Both the position numbers and the translations under genes were made by a program. DNA of 16,743 bases from an uncultured bacterium (GTDB taxonomy: Bacteria > Cyanobacteriota > Vampirovibrionia > Gastranaerophilales > Gastranaerophilaceae). Positions 14,120 to 16,743 of this stretch are shown here, one piece after another. The stretch is taken from NCBI GenBank assembly GCA_902803265.1, contig CADCPD010000027.1, forward strand, positions 1 to 16,743, in the 5' to 3' direction. Within the stretch, counting starts at the first letter, position 1. The number at the start of each line of letters is the position of its first letter. Under the pieces are notes generated by a model that worked only from the letters and a program-made list of their open reading frames with translations, searched no databases and had not been told where the DNA came from.

Positions 14120-16018
14120 ATGAAGATAAAAAAACTAACAGTAGCTGCAGCTATTGCATTAGGAGTTGCAACGTGTACTTTTGGTTCAGCAATGGCAGAC
14201 TGTGGCTGTAATAAAATAGAACCGCAAGTAACAGGTGGGGCTTGCCCTTGTCAAATGGAACAAAAAGTTGATCCTTGTGAACCATGTGAAGAACTTAATC
14301 CATGTGACGAAGAAGATAGATGTGCAAAACCGGCACAACCGGCATGTGCAAGTTGTAACGACCCTGCAACAGCAACAAGACAAGAAATGCATCAAGTCTA
14401 TGCTTATCCGAATGCAATCTATGGTACAAATAATTACGTAGGAGAACTTGGTAACGGTATCACTTTAACAGAAGGAAGCACTTTTACAGGTAATACTTTA
14501 GCAAAAACAAATGGCAGTACAATTAATAATTCATCGATAACAGGTGCAGCTTGTGATATTCCTGTATTGGGTAATGATTGTTTGAAAAAAGAAGAATCAA
14601 AATGCGGCGGATGTCCTATTGATATTCATACAGAAAATTCAATGGATGTATTAAAGAAAAGTTATGTTCCGTTTGAAATAAATTCACACGTGAATGGTTT
14701 AACAGGTGCAGCTGCGGATTTAATGAAAATGTTCCCTGATGTATCAGAAAATTACTGGGCAGCCTGTGATATCAACAAATTAGCAAAAAATGATGTTGTT
14801 GTAGGCTATCCGGATGGAATGTTCAAACCTTCAAGAAATGTTTCAAGAGCAGAATTTGCAACAATGCTTGTAAAAGGTATGAATATGGATACGTGCGGAC
14901 TTGCTACGAAATGTTTATTCTCGGATGTTCCTGCAGGGAATTGGGCTAATCCGTTAATTGCAAAAGCAGTTGATGAAGATTTAATGAAAGGTTATCCAAA
15001 TGGTACGTTTAAACCTCATAACGCAGTAACAAGACAAGAAGCTTTAGTTGCGTTATCAAAAGCTTCAAAAGATTGCAGCATTGATAAATGTAAAGCTGAT
15101 GAAATCTTATCAAAATACTCAGATGCAAACACAATTCCTGAATGGGCTCAAATTCCTGTTGCTCAAGCAATTGAATTAGGTGCTTTGGATAATTCTACTT
15201 CAAATAAAATTAATCCTGATAAAAAAGCCTCAAGAGCAGAAATCGCATCAATGTTACAACCTGTTCGTGTAGCAGCAGGATATGATAAAAATCCTCAAAC
15301 AGCAAATGCTGCTTGTCCTTTAGATATGTCTAAAGAAGCTTATATTGCAGACGAAGAAATGATTCAAGTTCCTACTTTAAAAATGGAATTCAGAGATCAA
15401 GTTAATGCTAAAAATGCTAATGTAGGTCAACATTTCACTGCAAAAACTCTTGAAAGTATAACAATTAACGGTACAACTTATCCTATAGGTTCATATGTAA
15501 ACGGTAAAGTTGTAGAAGTAATAAGACCTTCAGGTTCACAAAAAGGTGCATTAAAATTAGCATTTACAGAAATTGAAAACGGAGATTGTAAAGCACAATT
15601 ACCTCAACAAATTTTAACCGCACAAATAACAAAACAAAATACACCAAATCCTGTATCAAGATTAGTAACAATGCCGTTCACATGGGCAGGTTCCTTAGTT
15701 GGTATTGCAGGCAGAACAGTAGGTGGTGCAATTTCTAATTTGGGTAATGCCGTAGAAAACGTATCAGGCGGTGTTGGTGTAGCTTTGGGTGAAACTTTAC
15801 AAGGCCAATTACCTGCTGCAGGAAGAAGTTTAGCTGATTCGGTTGTAGAATCTGTTAAGGCTCCTGTTGATATTACAAGAACAGCAATATCAGGTACAAT
15901 GGGCTTATTCCAATCTTCAGGTGATGAATTTGCTTACCTTGTTGATCCGAACGGATACAAAATATCTGCAGTAAATCCAAGAGAACATATCACAGTTGCT
16001 TTTGGTTGTAACGAATAG
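14120..16018 (+). CDS. Exported SLH-domain protein with cysteine-rich N-terminal segment
   Basis: A 632-residue envelope protein. Signal peptide 1-26 (MKIKKLTVAAAIALG..., cut expected after SAMA). The mature N-terminus is cysteine-rich: ten Cys between 28 and 79, in CGC, CPC, CEPC and CASC groups, with more at 145, 154, 162 and 165. Three SLH domains follow at about 203-253 (VSRAEFA), 266-315 (VTRQEAL) and 332-380 (ASRAEIA). A beta-rich region (about 419-500, with YPIGSYVNGKVVEVIRP) and a Gly/Ala/Val-rich region (about 517-600) match the smaller SLH protein, including the closing ITVAFG versus VLILLN strand. No large porin barrel is visible, unlike cyanobacterial SLH-OprB porins. The start is fixed by a perfect AGGAGG. 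Many codons use the same AT-rich choices as neighbours, so no sign of transfer. Anchoring to cell-wall polymer is likely from the SLH domains; everything else is unknown. Confidence 0.88.
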   Translation: MKIKKLTVAAAIALGVATCTFGSAMADCGCNKIEPQVTGGACPCQMEQKVDPCEPCEELNPCDEEDRCAKPAQPACASCNDPATATRQEMHQVYAYPNAIYGTNNYVGELGNGITLTEGSTFTGNTLAKTNGSTINNSSITGAACDIPVLGNDCLKKEESKCGGCPIDIHTENSMDVLKKSYVPFEINSHVNGLTGAAADLMKMFPDVSENYWAACDINKLAKNDVVVGYPDGMFKPSRNVSRAEFATMLVKGMNMDTCGLATKCLFSDVPAGNWANPLIAKAVDEDLMKGYPNGTFKPHNAVTRQEALVALSKASKDCSIDKCKADEILSKYSDANTIPEWAQIPVAQAIELGALDNSTSNKINPDKKASRAEIASMLQPVRVAAGYDKNPQTANAACPLDMSKEAYIADEEMIQVPTLKMEFRDQVNAKNANVGQHFTAKTLESITINGTTYPIGSYVNGKVVEVIRPSGSQKGALKLAFTEIENGDCKAQLPQQILTAQITKQNTPNPVSRLVTMPFTWAGSLVGIAGRTVGGAISNLGNAVENVSGGVGVALGETLQGQLPAAGRSLADSVVESVKAPVDITRTAISGTMGLFQSSGDEFAYLVDPNGYKISAVNPREHITVAFGCNE

Positions 16019-16040
16019 TAAGTAATTTATTATTTGTTGC

Positions 16041-16075
16041 TAAAAAGAGGATGATATTTAATCATCCTCTTTTTA
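16041..16075 (+). terminator. Intrinsic terminator of the large SLH gene
   Basis: A perfect 15-bp stem (16041-16055 with 16061-16075; core AGAGGATGAT) with a five-base ATTTA loop, 22 bases after the TAG stop. The stem base gives TTTTT followed by ATTTAT on the plus strand. Confidence 0.88.
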
Positions 16076-16096
16076 TTTATCAATAAATTATTCCAC

Positions 16097-16118
16097 ATTT
16101 CTTTGCTGCCAAAGAAAT
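16097..16118. repeat. Short hairpin between two terminators
   Basis: A perfect nine-base inverted repeat (16097-16105 with 16110-16118) with the tetraloop CTGC, lying between the terminators at 16041-16075 and 16134-16165. No T run follows on either side at once, so it is not a typical terminator. Confidence 0.4.
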
Positions 16119-16133
16119 AGAACATATAAATAA

Positions 16134-16165
16134 AAAAAGGCTTTGAAAATAATCAAAGCCTTTTT
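16134..16165 (-). terminator. Intrinsic terminator of the repeat-protein gene
   Basis: A perfect 13-bp stem (16134-16146 with 16153-16165; core AAAGGCTTTGA read on +) with a six-base loop, 29 bases beyond the stop of the leftward gene. The minus strand runs into TTTTTTTATTTAT after the stem. T-rich sequence on the plus side lets it act both ways. Confidence 0.85.
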
Positions 16166-16194
16166 ATTTATTTATTTATTTTAATTTGATTTCT

Positions 16195-16620
16195 TTACTT
16201 GCTAATTAAAGTGTTTAAAGCATCTTTTTTTGTTTGAATTTTCTTTTCTACTTCAGCTTTTTTAGCCTGATCTTTTTTCTTTTGTGCTTCTATTTTAGCT
16301 TTAGCTTCTTTTTCTTTTTTTGCTTGAGCATCTTTTTGAGCTTGAACTTTTGCTTTCAATTCAGCTTCTTTCTTTTTTTGAGCTTCTTTTTGAGCGTTTA
16401 ATTTTGCTTTCAATTCAGCTTCTTTTTTCTTTTGAGCATCTTTTTGAGCCTTTAATTTTGCTTTATTTTCAGCATCTTTTGCTCGTAATTTCTTTTCCGT
16501 ATCAACAATTTTTTGTGTTTTACTTTGAACAAACTTTTCTGTGTAAGTTTCTGCTGCGATAGCTGTTGTTGCATAAATTATAGACATAAAGCATATTGCA
16601 ACGAATAATTTTTTCATCAT
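16195..16620 (-). CDS. Exported Lys/Ala/Glu-rich helical repeat protein
   Basis: A 141-residue hypothetical protein. Residues 1-22 look like a signal peptide (MMKKLFVAICFMSI..., ending ATTAIA before AE), so the rest is probably in the periplasm or envelope. Residues 53-124 are four consecutive 18-residue repeats of the form KAKLxAQKxAQKKKEAEL, decaying toward the last copy. With high Lys, Glu, Ala and Gln and no Pro or Gly, the mature part should be one long helix, either a single charged helix or a coiled coil. It recalls the TolA middle domain in composition, but there is no TolA C-terminal domain. A family cannot be named. The first of two adjacent ATGs is used here; there is no clear Shine-Dalgarno, so MKK from the second ATG is equally possible. 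It has its own promoter and terminator. Confidence 0.75.
   Translation of the reverse strand: MMKKLFVAICFMSIIYATTAIAAETYTEKFVQSKTQKIVDTEKKLRAKDAENKAKLKAQKDAQKKKEAELKAKLNAQKEAQKKKEAELKAKVQAQKDAQAKKEKEAKAKIEAQKKKDQAKKAEVEKKIQTKKDALNTLISK
16249..16464 (-). repeat. Four in-frame 54-base tandem repeats in the helical repeat gene
   Basis: Residues 53-70, 71-88, 89-106 and 107-124 align without gaps, so the DNA is four 54-base units. The first two units differ at only two of 18 residues, and the last two have drifted. This indicates recent internal duplication at the 5' side of the array and a possible length polymorphism. Confidence 0.75.
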
Positions 16621-16649
16621 AATATTAACTACTTTTTTTTAACAGAAAT

Positions 16650-16678
16650 ATACTATATTAAATTATTCTTTATTTCAA
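16650..16678 (-). promoter_or_regulatory. Candidate promoter of the helical repeat protein gene
   Basis: On the minus strand, TTGAAA (16673-16678) and TAGTAT (16650-16655) are exactly 17 bases apart, giving a predicted leader of a little over 20 bases. The layout matches the promoter proposed for the smaller SLH gene. Confidence 0.5.
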
Positions 16679-16690
16679 GTTTTTTTTGTA

Positions 16691-16696
16691 TATAAT
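16691..16696 (+). promoter_or_regulatory. Candidate -10 element of the rightward gene at the window end
   Basis: A perfect TATAAT whose last base is seven bases before the A of ATG 16704. Transcription starting at the usual distance would begin at or next to the start codon. No strong -35 is seen 17 bases upstream (the region reads CTTTAT). Confidence 0.4.
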
Positions 16697-16703
16697 GTAA
16701 AGT

Positions 16704-16743
16704 ATGGAACGAAAAACAGTAAAATTATTAGATTTCCCGATAG
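16704..16743 (+). CDS. Start of an unidentified gene, cut by the window edge
   Basis: An ATG at 16704 opens a frame with no stop through the last base; the 13 visible codons read MERKTVKLLDFPI. This is too short to assign a family. There is no Shine-Dalgarno, but a perfect TATAAT lies just upstream. It is transcribed divergently from the helical repeat gene, with about 80 bases between the two starts. Confidence 0.45.
   Translation, partial: MERKTVKLLDFPI

Noticed and set aside
16249..16464. Tandem repeats considered as a CRISPR array
   Set aside because: The repeats are contiguous, in frame, have no spacers, and encode a regular helical protein.
16320..16562. Leu/Phe-rich open frame on the plus strand opposite the helical repeat gene
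   Set aside because: It is the antisense image of Lys/Glu-rich codons, with no ribosome site and a composition explained wholly by the real gene.

Overview
The window is AT-rich (roughly 30% GC by eye) and gene-dense. It looks like a chromosomal segment of a bacterium with an outer envelope anchored by SLH-domain proteins. The combination of SLH-domain envelope proteins with signal peptides, an RicT/YaaT-type PSP1 protein, archaeal-type LeuC/LeuD, a stand-alone DUF2229 protein, MurQ and very low GC fits gut Vampirovibrionia/Melainabacteria (Gastranaerophilales). This assignment is inference from gene content: there is no rRNA or other phylogenetic marker here, and a Clostridia-like or other low-GC lineage cannot be excluded.

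Region 1 (1-5440, + strand) reads as one tightly packed transcription unit. It holds the 3' part of a LeuC-type dehydratase large subunit, its LeuD-type small subunit, and an NAD-type isocitrate dehydrogenase whose substrate residues are those of IDH rather than LeuB. Two tandem paralogous polytopic membrane proteins of the GT-C glycosyltransferase type follow. The unit ends in a strong bidirectional terminator at 5405-5438. The dehydratase next to an IDH raises the possibility of a citrate to 2-oxoglutarate route instead of, or besides, leucine synthesis.

Region 2 (5460-11407, - strand) is a housekeeping cluster, read right to left: membrane-anchored thioredoxin, CcdA-like thiol transporter, RibH, MurQ, GpsA, PSP1/RicT and GatA. 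Overlaps or gaps of 2-3 bases join most genes. GatA appears to have its own promoter. The thioredoxin and CcdA genes overlap and probably form an envelope disulfide-reducing pair.

Region 3 (11483-16166) holds two SLH-domain exported proteins on opposite strands, flanking a DUF2229 (2-hydroxyacyl-CoA dehydratase/activase-related) gene. The two SLH proteins share three SLH repeats, a small beta-rich domain and a glycine-rich tail. The larger one also has an N-terminal segment with ten cysteines in about 50 residues. Its real start is ATG 14120, behind a perfect AGGAGG.

Region 4 (16167-16743) holds an exported Lys/Ala/Glu-rich helical protein built of four 18-residue repeats (- strand), and the first 13 codons of a rightward gene that runs off the window and may be leaderless. 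No rRNA, tRNA, CRISPR array, insertion sequence or phage gene was recognised. No gene-free stretch exceeds 300 bases.
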